Assembly (NCBI GenBank): GCA_041228345.1
Contig: CP166131.1
Location: 1,054,001-1,118,000 of the forward strand
DNA from: Alphaproteobacteria bacterium LSUCC0396
Lineage (GTDB): Bacteria; Pseudomonadota; Alphaproteobacteria; Puniceispirillales; Puniceispirillaceae
Reading direction: 5' to 3'
DNA length: 64,000 bases
Shown in pieces: positions 53,441 to 62,754 of this stretch (within the stretch, counting starts at the first letter, position 1; every line of letters starts with the position of its first letter). The position numbers were made by a program, and so were the translations under genes. The notes beneath the pieces are model-generated. The model saw nothing but the letters and a program-made list of their open reading frames with translations. It was not told where the DNA came from and did no database searches.

Positions 53441-54355
53441 TTTTAGGGTGGGCACATGAAAGGTCAATGACGCCCATAGCGATTCCCACATTTCATCGCC
53501 CGCATCAGCCCCGCGCAACGGCCGCAAAATCACACTATCAACAAGGTAGTCGCGTCCGGCCAATAGGGCAAAACGCGCGCGGCCTTCCTGATCAGTTTTA
53601 TATTTTGCTGTCTCCACATGACGCGGATTATGCCGGGTGAAAACGGTAATCTGGGCATTGGCCAGCGGCTTGCCGCCTGCATAGAGCCGGATTGGCATCA
53701 TTTCTAAGGGCGGCAATTGATAGGGATTCGCCTCGGCAACAAGCTCGATTGCCAGACCAAGATGGCGGTCATTTCCAGCACCGGCCGTGCCAGCCCCACC
53801 AACATTGATCAGGCTTTTTGCAAAACGTTGATAGCGCTCGGTGATCTTATCCAGCGAAAAGCCGAGGCTTTGATGCTGTTCAAACGCCTGATCAAAGCCT
53901 TTTTCGCGGGCAAAATCATCAAACTTTGTGGGCGATAAATAGACCATACGGATCGGCGCAGTTTGATGCAAAATAATGCCAAGGCCCGCCACACCAGAGT
54001 TGATTTTTCCGGCCGGACGATCACCATAGCGGCCAGAAATCTCTTGCCGTTCCAGTCGATCATCCGGCTTGTCATTGATAGTCGGCCGCAAAAGCGCAAA
54101 TGCCTCGATCTGATCCGGAACATAAATTGCCGATGTCCCCAAAAAATCAGTGCCAATTAGCAAATCTGCCGTTAAGGTTTGATTGGATTTGGGCTGGAAC
54201 GACGATGGCTCAATCCAGAATTCATGGGCCTGTGATGATGCTGATATAGCGATAAGAAACCCGGCAAATGCCAATCCTATTTTAGCTATATTACAGGTTA
54301 TTTTGACGATCTTTCGCGCCGCCACACTCACCATCATAACAGCAGAAATAATCAT
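53438..54355 (-). CDS. DUF4198 (NikM-like) exported protein
   Basis: This 305-residue protein begins with a signal peptide (hydrophobic stretch about 13-36, cleavage near ASSQA-HEF) and continues with the HEFWIEP opening of DUF4198/CbiK-NikM-type domains. The mature N-terminal His and a late LYAGGKPLANAQITV segment, like an Ig-type repeat, follow the family. Such proteins are linked to nickel/cobalt uptake. The ATG at 54355 was chosen over an upstream frame because it gives the signal peptide and has GAGGATGG before it. It is divergent, 34 bases away, from HupE/UreJ. Confidence 0.8.
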   Translation of the reverse strand: MIISAVMMVSVAARKIVKITCNIAKIGLAFAGFLIAISASSQAHEFWIEPSSFQPKSNQTLTADLLIGTDFLGTSAIYVPDQIEAFALLRPTINDKPDDRLERQEISGRYGDRPAGKINSGVAGLGIILHQTAPIRMVYLSPTKFDDFAREKGFDQAFEQHQSLGFSLDKITERYQRFAKSLINVGGAGTAGAGNDRHLGLAIELVAEANPYQLPPLEMMPIRLYAGGKPLANAQITVFTRHNPRHVETAKYKTDQEGRARFALLAGRDYLVDSVILRPLRGADAGDEMWESLWASLTFHVPTLK

Positions 54356-54389
54356 ACCATCCTCAAAAGACCATAAAGTTGAACAATTC

Positions 54390-55622
54390 ATGTTTCGCAA
54401 AGACTTCAGACCATTGATTGCCAATTGTAAAGCCTTATCATGCCATCTTGGCCTGTGCCTTTTCCTGTTGCTAATCAGCCCGTTCAGCATGGCAGCATTG
54501 GCCCATGAAATCCGGCCAGCGGTTGCCGATTTATCACTGTCGAACGCGGCCGGAGGCGACGCCGAAACTGGCACATCCAGCCGCCTTCACATCAGCATTG
54601 ATTTGAATGCCGAGCTGTTTCTTGCCGGCCTTGATGCCAGCCTAGTGCGCGACACTGACGACGCACCACAAGGCGCCGATTATGACGCGCTTCGGCAATT
54701 ACCCGCCGCTGAATTGGCCGCTGAATTCACCCGGAAATGGCTCGAATTCAAACAGAGTCTGACCGGTCTTGCCGGCACTGTAGCGGACGGTGATTTTCGG
54801 CCACTAGATTTTCAGCTTGAAACAATCACCGTTGAGGATAATCCGGCTATCACCCTGCCTAGAAATAGTAGGCTTGCGATATCAGCCATGCTTGACCCCG
54901 CCGATAAAAGCGTCCGCTTTGGCTGGGCTGCTAGCCTCGGGCCATTGGTTGTTCGCCAGCAAGATCCGGCGAAAACGCCTGAAACCCTCTATACCGGCTA
55001 TCTTGAACCGGGGGCGATAACCCCGCCAATTTTAACCAGTGGCACAACGGCTCAACCGGCCCTAACCGTCGCGCTTGATTATATTAAAATTGGTTTTGTT
55101 CATATTGTGCCAAAGGGGCTTGATCACATTCTGTTCGTGCTGGGGCTGTTTTTCTATGCCGCACGATGGCGGCCACTGCTGGGGCAGGTCACGCTGTTTA
55201 CACTGGCACATACGGCAACATTGATGCTGGCAAGCACCGGCTATATTGAGGTGTCGCCGGAAATTATCGAGCCATTAATCGCGGCGTCCATCATTTATAT
55301 TGCCTTTGAGAATTTGCGCAGCACCCGTTTAGGCGGTGGACGGCTGGCGGTGATTTTCGGATTTGGGCTTCTTCATGGGCTTGGCTTTGCCAGTGTGCTT
55401 GGCGATATCGGCCTCGCCAGCAACCAGTTTATGCTGAGCCTAATCAGCTTTAATATCGGTGTTGAGCTGGGCCAGCTTGCTGTTCTTGTGCCTGCCTTTT
55501 TGATATTCGGTGTCGCCGCGGGCAACGCGCTGTGGTACCGGCGCCTGATCGCAGTTCCGGCGTCATATGCAATTGGCGGCATCGGCCTTTGGATGCTGGT
55601 GACACGCCTAATCGGCAGCTAG
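54390..55622 (+). CDS. HupE/UreJ-family membrane protein
   Basis: The 410 residues have an N-terminal hydrophobic segment ending AALAHE-IRP, an exported N-terminal domain of about 190 residues, and a C-terminal HupE/UreJ_2 membrane domain (from about 230) of 6-7 helices. HIVPKGLDHILFVLGLFFYA, FTLAHTATLMLAS and GFGLLHGLGFA give its conserved His and Asp. HupE/UreJ proteins are thought to be metal (Ni or Co) permeases. The divergent DUF4198 gene supports a joint metal-uptake role. The ATG at 54390 gives the signal sequence. Confidence 0.83.
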   Translation: MFRKDFRPLIANCKALSCHLGLCLFLLLISPFSMAALAHEIRPAVADLSLSNAAGGDAETGTSSRLHISIDLNAELFLAGLDASLVRDTDDAPQGADYDALRQLPAAELAAEFTRKWLEFKQSLTGLAGTVADGDFRPLDFQLETITVEDNPAITLPRNSRLAISAMLDPADKSVRFGWAASLGPLVVRQQDPAKTPETLYTGYLEPGAITPPILTSGTTAQPALTVALDYIKIGFVHIVPKGLDHILFVLGLFFYAARWRPLLGQVTLFTLAHTATLMLASTGYIEVSPEIIEPLIAASIIYIAFENLRSTRLGGGRLAVIFGFGLLHGLGFASVLGDIGLASNQFMLSLISFNIGVELGQLAVLVPAFLIFGVAAGNALWYRRLIAVPASYAIGGIGLWMLVTRLIGS

Positions 55623-55821
55623 AGCTCACAATGGAGCATCAAGCCATAAAATTTTGCGAATGCTGAAAAGCGCATTGCGTCACGGCGCGGAATTGGCAAT
55701 GATGGGACAGGGACAAAATGTTTCAAAATGGCACTGATAACGTCAAATCATGCCAGACCATACCACGACAAGAGCGAATAAAATCGGCGACAGGCCAGAT
55801 TGCATTTCGAGGGAGACAAAG

Positions 55822-56976
55822 ATGAAAAAACTTATGACGATTTGCGCTGTCACGGCGGCGATGGCCGCAATGCCGGCAATGGCCGAAACGGTTAAGATCG
55901 GCTATATGACCACATTGTCTGGCGGTGCCGGCATTATTGGCAAACAGATGCAGAACGCAGTCAATCTGGCTATGCAGCACAAGGGCGGCAAGCTTGGCGG
56001 TATGGATGCCGAAATCATCTATGCCGATGATCAGCGCAAACCCGATATTGCCAAACAGCTGGCGAACCGTTTGCTGAAAAGCGATCGGGTGGATATTGTC
56101 GCCGGCGTTATCTGGTCAAACCTGCTGATGGCGATTCACAAGCCGGTAACCCGTGCAGGCAATTTGCTGATCAGCTCGAACGCTGGCCCGTCGCCGATTG
56201 CCGGTGATCAATGCCACGAGAATTTCTTTTCCATGTCATGGCAGAATGACCAAACGCCAGAGGCTATGGGCAAACATATGCAGGATGCCGGCATTAAATC
56301 GGTCTATCTGATGGCGCCAAACTATCAGGCCGGCAAGGACATGCTGTCCGGCTTCAAGCGCTATTACAAAGGTAATGTGGTTGGCGAAGTATACACCAAG
56401 CTGGGCCAGTCTGATTTTCAGGCCGAGCTGTCGGCATTGCGCGCCGCCAAGCCTGAAACAACGATGATTTTCCAGCCGGGCGGGATGGGGATCAATTTTG
56501 TCAAACAGTGGAAGCAGGCGGGTATGGATGGGGTTAGCAAACTCTATCAGGTCTTTAGCGTTGACGGGGTATCATTACCGGCGTTGAAAGATTCGGCGCT
56601 CGGCATCCTTGGCACACAAACCTGGTCACCCGATCTTGATAATCCGATCAATAAGAAATTTGTTGCCGATTACAAAGCTCAGTTTGGCGGCTATCCGTCT
56701 TTCTATGCGGCACAGGCCTATGACACGATCTTGGCGATCGATTATGCAATTGCAAAATCTGGTAGCAAGGACACCGCCAAAATGCGCGCCGCACTGGCAA
56801 CAGGCGATATCCCAACCACCCGCGGCAATCTGAAAATGAACACAAATCATTTTCCGATCCAGAATATCTATCTGCGTGAAACAGTGAAGGATGCTGACGG
56901 CGTTGTCACAACCAAGGTGATTAGCACTGTCTTTAATAATCACGCCGACTCATATGCGGTAAATTGTAAATTCTAA
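55822..56976 (+). CDS. livK: LIV-type ABC transporter periplasmic binding protein
   Basis: The 384 residues have a signal peptide cleaved after AMPAMA (residue 22) and a type 1 periplasmic-binding fold (TVKIGYMTTLSGG; TQTWSPDLDNPINKKF). It lies first in a five-gene transporter operon of the hydrophobic/aromatic-acid family. Pairing with pcaF and paaG suggests an aromatic acid (e.g. phenylacetate or a benzoate) rather than branched amino acids. ATG 55822 has GGGAGAC upstream. Confidence 0.9.
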   Translation: MKKLMTICAVTAAMAAMPAMAETVKIGYMTTLSGGAGIIGKQMQNAVNLAMQHKGGKLGGMDAEIIYADDQRKPDIAKQLANRLLKSDRVDIVAGVIWSNLLMAIHKPVTRAGNLLISSNAGPSPIAGDQCHENFFSMSWQNDQTPEAMGKHMQDAGIKSVYLMAPNYQAGKDMLSGFKRYYKGNVVGEVYTKLGQSDFQAELSALRAAKPETTMIFQPGGMGINFVKQWKQAGMDGVSKLYQVFSVDGVSLPALKDSALGILGTQTWSPDLDNPINKKFVADYKAQFGGYPSFYAAQAYDTILAIDYAIAKSGSKDTAKMRAALATGDIPTTRGNLKMNTNHFPIQNIYLRETVKDADGVVTTKVISTVFNNHADSYAVNCKF

Positions 56977-56980
56977 AAAA

Positions 56981-57013
56981 CCAGCCAGCGGCCGTTTCTG
57001 TGCTGCTGGCTGG
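56981..57013 (+). terminator. Intercistronic hairpin after the binding-protein gene
   Basis: CCAGCCAGC pairs perfectly with GCTGGCTGG across a 15-base loop, starting 4 bases after the livK stop and without a T-run. Such stems usually stabilise the upstream mRNA or lower read-through, so the binding protein is made in excess over the permease. Confidence 0.6.
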
Positions 57014-57062
57014 GAACAAACAGTCTGCACAACGGCGCGGCTAGCGCGACTGGTTACGGCCT

Positions 57063-57983
57063 ATGACCCTTACCCTTATTCTTGAACAGACTTTCAACGG
57101 TCTGCAAGCCGGCGTTACCTTGTTTCTGGTCGCTGCCGGTTTGACCCTTATTCTGGGGATTATGGATTTCGTCTTTCTGGCGCATGGTGCGCAGGTGATG
57201 ATTGGCGCCTACGCAGCGGCGGCGATTACCCAAGCCACGGGCAATTTCTTTGTCGGGCTGGGTCTGGCCATTCCCATTACATTTGCTAGCGGCTATCTTC
57301 TCGAATTATTAATCATCCGGCATCTTTATCGGCGCGATCATATGGAACAGGTCTTGGCGACCTTTGGTCTGATCCTGTTTTTTAACGAGGCTATTCGTAT
57401 TGGCTTTGGCCCGGCCGCGATTTATTCAGATTTGCCGCCATCGCTGTCAGGCTTTGTCGAGATTTTACCTGAAACACCCTATCCGGCTTTCCGGCTTGGG
57501 GTGATCGGTGTTGGCCTTATCATTGCGCTGGGGATTCATTTATTCGTGTCTAAAACCCGTATTGGGGCGATGGTGCGCGCCGGGGCAAACAATCCGGAAA
57601 TGACGGCCGCGTTGGGGGTTAATATCAAAATTCTGTTCCGGCTGATCTTTGCAACCGGTGCGTGCCTTGCCGGTGTGGCTGGCATGATGCTGGGGCCGTT
57701 GACTGCGGTGCAATCGGGCATGGGTGAGCCTTTGCTGATTCTATCGCTTGTGGTGATCATCATTGGCGGTATTGGTTCGGTTCGCGGCGCCTTTGTTGCG
57801 GCGATTATCGTGGGGCTGGTTGATACCCTCGGGCGGGTTTTTCTGCCATCAATTTTGCGGTTATTTGTCGAGCAGGCAACCGCCGACGGTGCCGGGCCCG
57901 CATTGGCGTCAATGCTGGTTTATATTCTGATGGCAGTGGTACTGATTTTCCGGCCAACCGGCCTGTTTCCAGCCAAGGGATAG
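57063..57983 (+). CDS. livH: LIV-type ABC transporter permease (LivH)
   Basis: The 306-residue permease has about eight membrane helices, beginning with an N-terminal AGVTLFLVAAGLTLILG helix; the LivH motifs MVRAGANNPEMTAALGVN (cytoplasmic loop) and the late GGIGSVRGAFVAAI agree. It pairs with LivM next in line. Confidence 0.9.
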   Translation: MTLTLILEQTFNGLQAGVTLFLVAAGLTLILGIMDFVFLAHGAQVMIGAYAAAAITQATGNFFVGLGLAIPITFASGYLLELLIIRHLYRRDHMEQVLATFGLILFFNEAIRIGFGPAAIYSDLPPSLSGFVEILPETPYPAFRLGVIGVGLIIALGIHLFVSKTRIGAMVRAGANNPEMTAALGVNIKILFRLIFATGACLAGVAGMMLGPLTAVQSGMGEPLLILSLVVIIIGGIGSVRGAFVAAIIVGLVDTLGRVFLPSILRLFVEQATADGAGPALASMLVYILMAVVLIFRPTGLFPAKG

Positions 57984-57987
57984 TGAC

Positions 57988-59010
57988 ATGACCGGATTAT
58001 TACAATTTTTTGGTCTGATTCACGCTGGCATCCGCGACAATAAATTGCTGTGGCTGCTCATTGCCGGATTCGCGCTTTTTCCAATCGTCACGCATCTTGT
58101 TGATCTGCCGTTCTGGAACGATGTTGTGATGCGGATCATGCTGCTTGGCATGGCGGCCATGGGGCTTAATCTTGTGCTTGGCTATGGCGGCATGGTTTCG
58201 TTCGGTCATGCGGCCTTTATTGGTATTGGCGCTTATTGTGTTGGCATTGGTCAGTTTTACGGCCTGATGAATGGCTGGGCGCATATCCTGCTTAGCATCG
58301 CGGTTTGCGCCAGCCTGGGGCTGGTGATCGGCTATTTGGCGCTGCGCACAACTGGCATCTACTTTATTATGATCACGCTTGCCTTTGCGCAGATGCTGTT
58401 TTTTCTGTTTGTTTCGCTGGAACAATTTGGCGGCGATGACGGCATGAGCATTGACCGCGCCAAATTTCTGCTGATCGATCTTTATGAGCCATTACGGCTA
58501 TATTTTCTGATCTGGGCGATGTTGGCACTTGTTGCGCTTTTGTTAATGTTTGTCGTGCGATCACGCTTTGGGGTGACCTTGCGCGCCATTAAAAGCAATG
58601 AGTCTCGCGTTGAAGCGATGGGGCTTGTGCCACTTCATTTCAAAATTACCGGCTATGTAATTTCGGCCGTAATTTGCGGGCTGGCGGGAACTTTGTTTGC
58701 CAGTTGGCAGGAATATGTATCCCCCGACATCATGCATTGGACTCGGTCGGGTGAGTTGATGATCATCATCATCCTTGGCGGGCTTGGAACGCTGGCAGGA
58801 CCGCTGCTTGGCGCGATTGTCTTTTTGCTACTTGAAGAATTTTTACCATTAATGCTTGGGGCACTGGCACCAGCCTATGCCGAGAACTGGATGGTGTTAT
58901 TTGGCCCGCTGTTAATCATGGTGGTGCTATTTGGACGCGGCGGATTGGTCGGGCTGATCGACCGCAAGATTCTGCCCCGCCTTGGTCGGGGTAAAACAGC
59001 GGTGAAATGA
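57988..59010 (+). CDS. livM: LIV-type ABC transporter permease (LivM)
   Basis: The 340-residue permease has a family-typical early NLVLGYGGMVSFGHAAFIGIG region and GVTLRAIKSNESRVEAMGL in the cytoplasmic loop (near 190-210), ending with the GGLGTLAGPLLGA motif. It starts 4 bases after livH and overlaps livG by 4 bases (ATGA). Confidence 0.9.
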   Translation: MTGLLQFFGLIHAGIRDNKLLWLLIAGFALFPIVTHLVDLPFWNDVVMRIMLLGMAAMGLNLVLGYGGMVSFGHAAFIGIGAYCVGIGQFYGLMNGWAHILLSIAVCASLGLVIGYLALRTTGIYFIMITLAFAQMLFFLFVSLEQFGGDDGMSIDRAKFLLIDLYEPLRLYFLIWAMLALVALLLMFVVRSRFGVTLRAIKSNESRVEAMGLVPLHFKITGYVISAVICGLAGTLFASWQEYVSPDIMHWTRSGELMIIIILGGLGTLAGPLLGAIVFLLLEEFLPLMLGALAPAYAENWMVLFGPLLIMVVLFGRGGLVGLIDRKILPRLGRGKTAVK

Positions 59011-59759
59011 TGACAAATCCGGTTCTAGAACTTCGCAACCTAACAAAATCATTCGGCGCATTGACCGCGACAAATGACCTGTCATTAACCGTAATGCCGG
59101 GGGAAATTCATGCGTTAATTGGCCCGAATGGCGCTGGGAAAACAACCTTGATCCAGCAGATTTACGGCGCATTAAAACCTGACAGCGGTCAGGTGCTATT
59201 AAATGGGCGCGATCTAACCGGCCTTTCGGTGCCAGCGCGTATCCGCGCCGGAATTGGCCGATCGTTCCAGATCAGTAATGTCTTGATGGATTTTACCGTT
59301 TTGCAAAATGGGATCATTGCCGAGCAGGCGCGCCGTAGCCAAAGTTTTCGATTTTTACAACCGGCTTTCGCGGACCGTCAATTGATTGACGGTGCCATCG
59401 CTATCCTTGATCGGGTTGGGCTATCCGGCCGCGCTGATGTGATGGTTAGTGATCTGGCGCATGGTGAACGGCGGATGCTAGAACTGGCGCTGGCAATGGC
59501 CGCGGCGCCCAGCCTTTTATTGCTGGATGAACCAATGGCCGGTGCCGGGCCTGACGATGGCCAGCGCATGACCGAAATCATTGATGGGCTTCGCGGCGAT
59601 GTGGCGATTTTACTGATCGAGCATGATATGGATGCGGTGTTCCGCCTTGCCGACCGCCTGACAGTCTTGGTCGAGGGCAGTGTCATTGCCGCTGGAACCG
59701 TCGACGAAATTAGTAATAATCAGGCGGTGAAAGCGGCCTATCTTGGCGATGAGGACTAG
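59007..59759 (+). CDS. livG: LIV-type ABC transporter ATPase (LivG)
   Basis: The 250-residue ATPase shows Walker A GPNGAGKTT (near 38-46), a signature LAHGERRMLELALA, and Walker B LLLLDEPMAGAGP. The signature begins Ala-His-Gly-Glu rather than the common Ser-Gly-Gly-Gln, as usual for LivG. Confidence 0.92.
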   Translation: MMTNPVLELRNLTKSFGALTATNDLSLTVMPGEIHALIGPNGAGKTTLIQQIYGALKPDSGQVLLNGRDLTGLSVPARIRAGIGRSFQISNVLMDFTVLQNGIIAEQARRSQSFRFLQPAFADRQLIDGAIAILDRVGLSGRADVMVSDLAHGERRMLELALAMAAAPSLLLLDEPMAGAGPDDGQRMTEIIDGLRGDVAILLIEHDMDAVFRLADRLTVLVEGSVIAAGTVDEISNNQAVKAAYLGDED

Positions 59760-59762
59760 GCG

Positions 59763-60467
59763 ATGCTGCATCTTCACAATGTTCAGTCAGGCTATGGTGC
59801 GGGGCAGGTTCTATTTGGTGTATCGCTGGCGGTTCCGGCTGGCAAGGTTGTCTCACTGATGGGCCGCAACGGCATGGGCAAAACCACCACCATCCGCACG
59901 ATCATGGGGCAGTTGCCCTTGATCGCGGGGCGTATTGAACGCTTTGGCGATGACCGGCCAGATCAGCTGCCATTTCAGATTGCGCGCGCCGGTATCGGGC
60001 TGGTGCCTGAAGGGCGGCAGATTTTTTCCAATCTGAACGTCGCTGAGAATTTACAAACCTTTTATCTGCCACCGCGTGATGATACGGCATCGCACTGGCA
60101 TTATGACCGTGTGCTGGCATTATTTCCGAGGCTTGCCGAACGACGCGATCATGCGGGCAATCATCTATCAGGTGGTGAACAGCAAATGCTGGCAATTGGA
60201 CGCGCGCTGATGACCAATCCAAAACTATTGATCCTTGACGAGGCAACCGAGGGGCTAGCCCCGATCATCCGCAATCAGATATGGGATTGTCTTGCCACGC
60301 TAAAGGCCGAGGGGCAGTCGATCCTGATTATTGATAAAAATGTCAAAGCCATGGCTAGGCTGGCCGATTACCATTATATTCTGGACAAGGGGCGAGTTGT
60401 CTGGCACGGGGATTCAAAAACATTGCTTGGAACCGATGGGCTGACCGCGCGTTATCTTGGAGTTTGA
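59763..60467 (+). CDS. livF: LIV-type ABC transporter ATPase (LivF)
   Basis: The 234-residue ATPase has Walker A GRNGMGKTT (near 35-43), the signature LSGGEQQMLAIGRAL and Walker B LLILDEATEGLAP. It completes the livKHMGF operon and is followed 36 bases later by pcaF, probably on the same transcript. Confidence 0.92.
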   Translation: MLHLHNVQSGYGAGQVLFGVSLAVPAGKVVSLMGRNGMGKTTTIRTIMGQLPLIAGRIERFGDDRPDQLPFQIARAGIGLVPEGRQIFSNLNVAENLQTFYLPPRDDTASHWHYDRVLALFPRLAERRDHAGNHLSGGEQQMLAIGRALMTNPKLLILDEATEGLAPIIRNQIWDCLATLKAEGQSILIIDKNVKAMARLADYHYILDKGRVVWHGDSKTLLGTDGLTARYLGV

Positions 60468-60503
60468 GGAAGAAAACAACCGGTGAGCCGGATAGGATTT
60501 AAC

Positions 60504-61706
60504 ATGAATGCCTTTATTTGTGATGCTGTTAGAACTCCGATTGGCCGCTTTGGTGGCGCACTCTCATCAATGCGCCCAGATGATATGGCCGCGCATGTGA
60601 TCGAGGCATTGCTTGCGCGTTACCCAGATTTAAACAAGGGCGCCATTGACGAGGTGGTTTTTGGTGCGGCCAATCAGGCTGGTGAAGATAACCGCAATGT
60701 CGCGCGGATGGCGTCGCTGCTGGCAGGGCTGCCGGTTGAGGTGCCTGCAAGCACGATTAACCGCCTTTGTGCATCGGGCATGGATGCTGTTGCCACGGCA
60801 GCACGAGGCATTCGGGCAGGTGATTATCATCTGGCCATTGCGGGCGGTGTTGAGAGCATGAGCCGCGCCCCCTTTATCGTGCCAAAATCTGAAACTGCCT
60901 TTGCGCGTAAGGCCGAGATTTATGACACAACGATTGGTTGGCGGTTTGTAAATCCGGCAATGAAGGCCGCTTATGGGGTCGATTCAATGCCCGAAACAGC
61001 CGATCATGTTGCAGCTGATTATCATATCAGCCGCGCCGATCAGGATGCGTTTGCGCTGCGCTCGCAGCAACGCTGGGCAGCTGCGCACGCCGCCCAGAAA
61101 TTCGCTGACGAAATCATTCCCGTGCCAGTTCCTCAACGCCGCGGTGATCCGGTTATATTCGATACTGACGAGCATCCCCGCCCCGATACCAAAGCTGAAC
61201 GGCTTGCTAGCCTTGCCGGGGTAAATGGTGACGGCTCAACGGTAACCGCTGGCAATGCATCGGGCGTCAATGACGGGGCAGCGGCGCTGTTGCTGGCCTC
61301 GGCCGAAGGGGCCAAGATGCATGGTTTGCGGCCAATGGCGCGGATCGTGGCAACAGCTGCCGCTGGGGTGGCACCGCGCGTTATGGGAATTGGGCCGGTG
61401 CCTGCCACCAGAAAAGCGCTGGAAATGGCCGGTCTTTCGATTGAGGATATGGATGTGATCGAGATCAATGAGGCCTTTGCGGCGCAGGGGCTTGCCTGTC
61501 TTCGCCAGCTTGGCATTGCTGATGATGCGCCGCACGTAAACCCGAATGGCGGGGCGATCGCGATTGGCCACCCACTTGGCATGTCTGGTGCACGGCTTGT
61601 GCTGACGGCAGCTTATGAGTTAAAGCGGCGCGGCGGACGATATGCGCTTTGTACCATGTGTGTTGGCGTTGGTCAGGGCGTCTCGATGATTATCGAGGCC
61701 GTCTAA
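60504..61706 (+). CDS. pcaF: Beta-ketoadipyl-CoA thiolase (PcaF/PaaJ)
   Basis: The 400-residue thiolase matches PcaF almost throughout: [32 protein letters not shown]-like [17 protein letters not shown], the active Cys in [10 protein letters not shown] and CVGVGQG at the end. It splits 3-oxoadipyl-CoA to succinyl-CoA and acetyl-CoA at the end of phenylacetate or protocatechuate breakdown. ATG 60504 lies 20 bases inside the longer frame and has GATAGGATT before it. Its stop lies inside a 12-base duplication. Confidence 0.93.
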   Translation: MNAFICDAVRTPIGRFGGALSSMRPDDMAAHVIEALLARYPDLNKGAIDEVVFGAANQAGEDNRNVARMASLLAGLPVEVPASTINRLCASGMDAVATAARGIRAGDYHLAIAGGVESMSRAPFIVPKSETAFARKAEIYDTTIGWRFVNPAMKAAYGVDSMPETADHVAADYHISRADQDAFALRSQQRWAAAHAAQKFADEIIPVPVPQRRGDPVIFDTDEHPRPDTKAERLASLAGVNGDGSTVTAGNASGVNDGAAALLLASAEGAKMHGLRPMARIVATAAAGVAPRVMGIGPVPATRKALEMAGLSIEDMDVIEINEAFAAQGLACLRQLGIADDAPHVNPNGGAIAIGHPLGMSGARLVLTAAYELKRRGGRYALCTMCVGVGQGVSMIIEAV

Positions 61707-61722
61707 CTGCCCGTCTAACTGC
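61699..61722. repeat. Two-unit 12-base tandem duplication across the pcaF-paaG junction
   Basis: CCGTCTAACTGC occurs twice in tandem. The first copy holds the pcaF stop (TAA) and the second the paaG stop (TAG on the minus strand), so the junction of two convergent genes was duplicated. Confidence 0.8.
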
Positions 61723-62494
61723 CGGTAAATTCTGCTGGGCGCTTGGCCAGAAACGCGCGCACCCCTTCAGCATAATCATCTGATCTGCCGCACGCCTGCT
61801 GCATGACTGCCTCATCATCAAGATGCCCATCAAACGGATTGCTGGCAGCGGCTTGCATCAATTTTTTTGTCCCTGCATAGGCGGCGGTCGGGCCAGATGC
61901 AAATTTTGTTACAAGGTCATGCGCTGCCAGCATTAGTTCGGCATCATCATAGCTTTTCCAGATAAGCCCCCATTCAGCCGCTTGCGACCCGGATAGCGCC
62001 TCACCGGTTAGCGCCAATCCCATGGCACGCGCCATGCCAAGACGGCGTGGCAAGATCCAGCTACCACCGGCATCAGGCACCAGACCAATTTTCGAAAAGG
62101 CCTGAATAAAGCGGGCATTATCTGCCGCCAGAACAACATCACAAGCCAGCGCCAGATTAGCACCTGCCCCTGCCGCAACCCCGTTCACCGCACAGACCAC
62201 CGGCACCGGCGATCCGGTAATCAGCCGCACCAGCGGATTGAAATAATCATTTAATGTCTGCCCCAGATCAGGCGGCCAATCGCCAGTATCAGGATTGCGA
62301 TCGCCAAGATCCTGACCCGCACAAAAACCACGCCCCGCACCGGTAATCAATATTGCGCGCGCCGTGCCGACATTTTCCAACGCCGCCCGAAACGCACGAT
62401 GCATTTCGATATTAAGCGCATTTAACCGGTCGGGTCGGTTTAGGGTAATTTTGACCCAATGATCGCGCTTTTCAACAATGATTGTATCGCTCAT
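61715..62494 (-). CDS. paaG: PaaG, 1,2-epoxyphenylacetyl-CoA isomerase
   Basis: The 259 residues match PaaG closely: GRGFCAGQDLGDRNPDTGDW (as the CoA segment), YFNPLVRLI, VICAVNGVAAGAGANLAL-like VVCAVNGVAAGAGANLALACD and FSKIGLVPDAGGSWILPR with the Asp-Gly-Gly region. PaaG opens the ring epoxide to an oxepin-CoA and also isomerises later intermediates. The ATG at 62494 has GGGATG upstream and is preferred to 62545. It is convergent with pcaF and divergent from the hydratase/dehydrogenase gene. Confidence 0.9.
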   Translation of the reverse strand: MSDTIIVEKRDHWVKITLNRPDRLNALNIEMHRAFRAALENVGTARAILITGAGRGFCAGQDLGDRNPDTGDWPPDLGQTLNDYFNPLVRLITGSPVPVVCAVNGVAAGAGANLALACDVVLAADNARFIQAFSKIGLVPDAGGSWILPRRLGMARAMGLALTGEALSGSQAAEWGLIWKSYDDAELMLAAHDLVTKFASGPTAAYAGTKKLMQAAASNPFDGHLDDEAVMQQACGRSDDYAEGVRAFLAKRPAEFTGS

Positions 62495-62754
62495 ATCATC
62501 CCTGCCATTTGCTGTTATTTGGTTTCTCTTAAGGGCGCGCGCCATGACCTATTTTTTTTAGATATATTTTGCCAAAATGACGCGAAACAGGTCTTTGTTG
62601 CGGCGTGATAATCTTGCATGATCACAAGCGACCTTCGCAAGCATTCTGGCACTAGTTTCGTCAGTTTAGGTGAAGATAATCATTTGCATAGATCGGCATC
62701 CACAAACGGCCCTCATGAAAATGCGGCGCCATTGCAAACCCAAAAGGAACAGCC

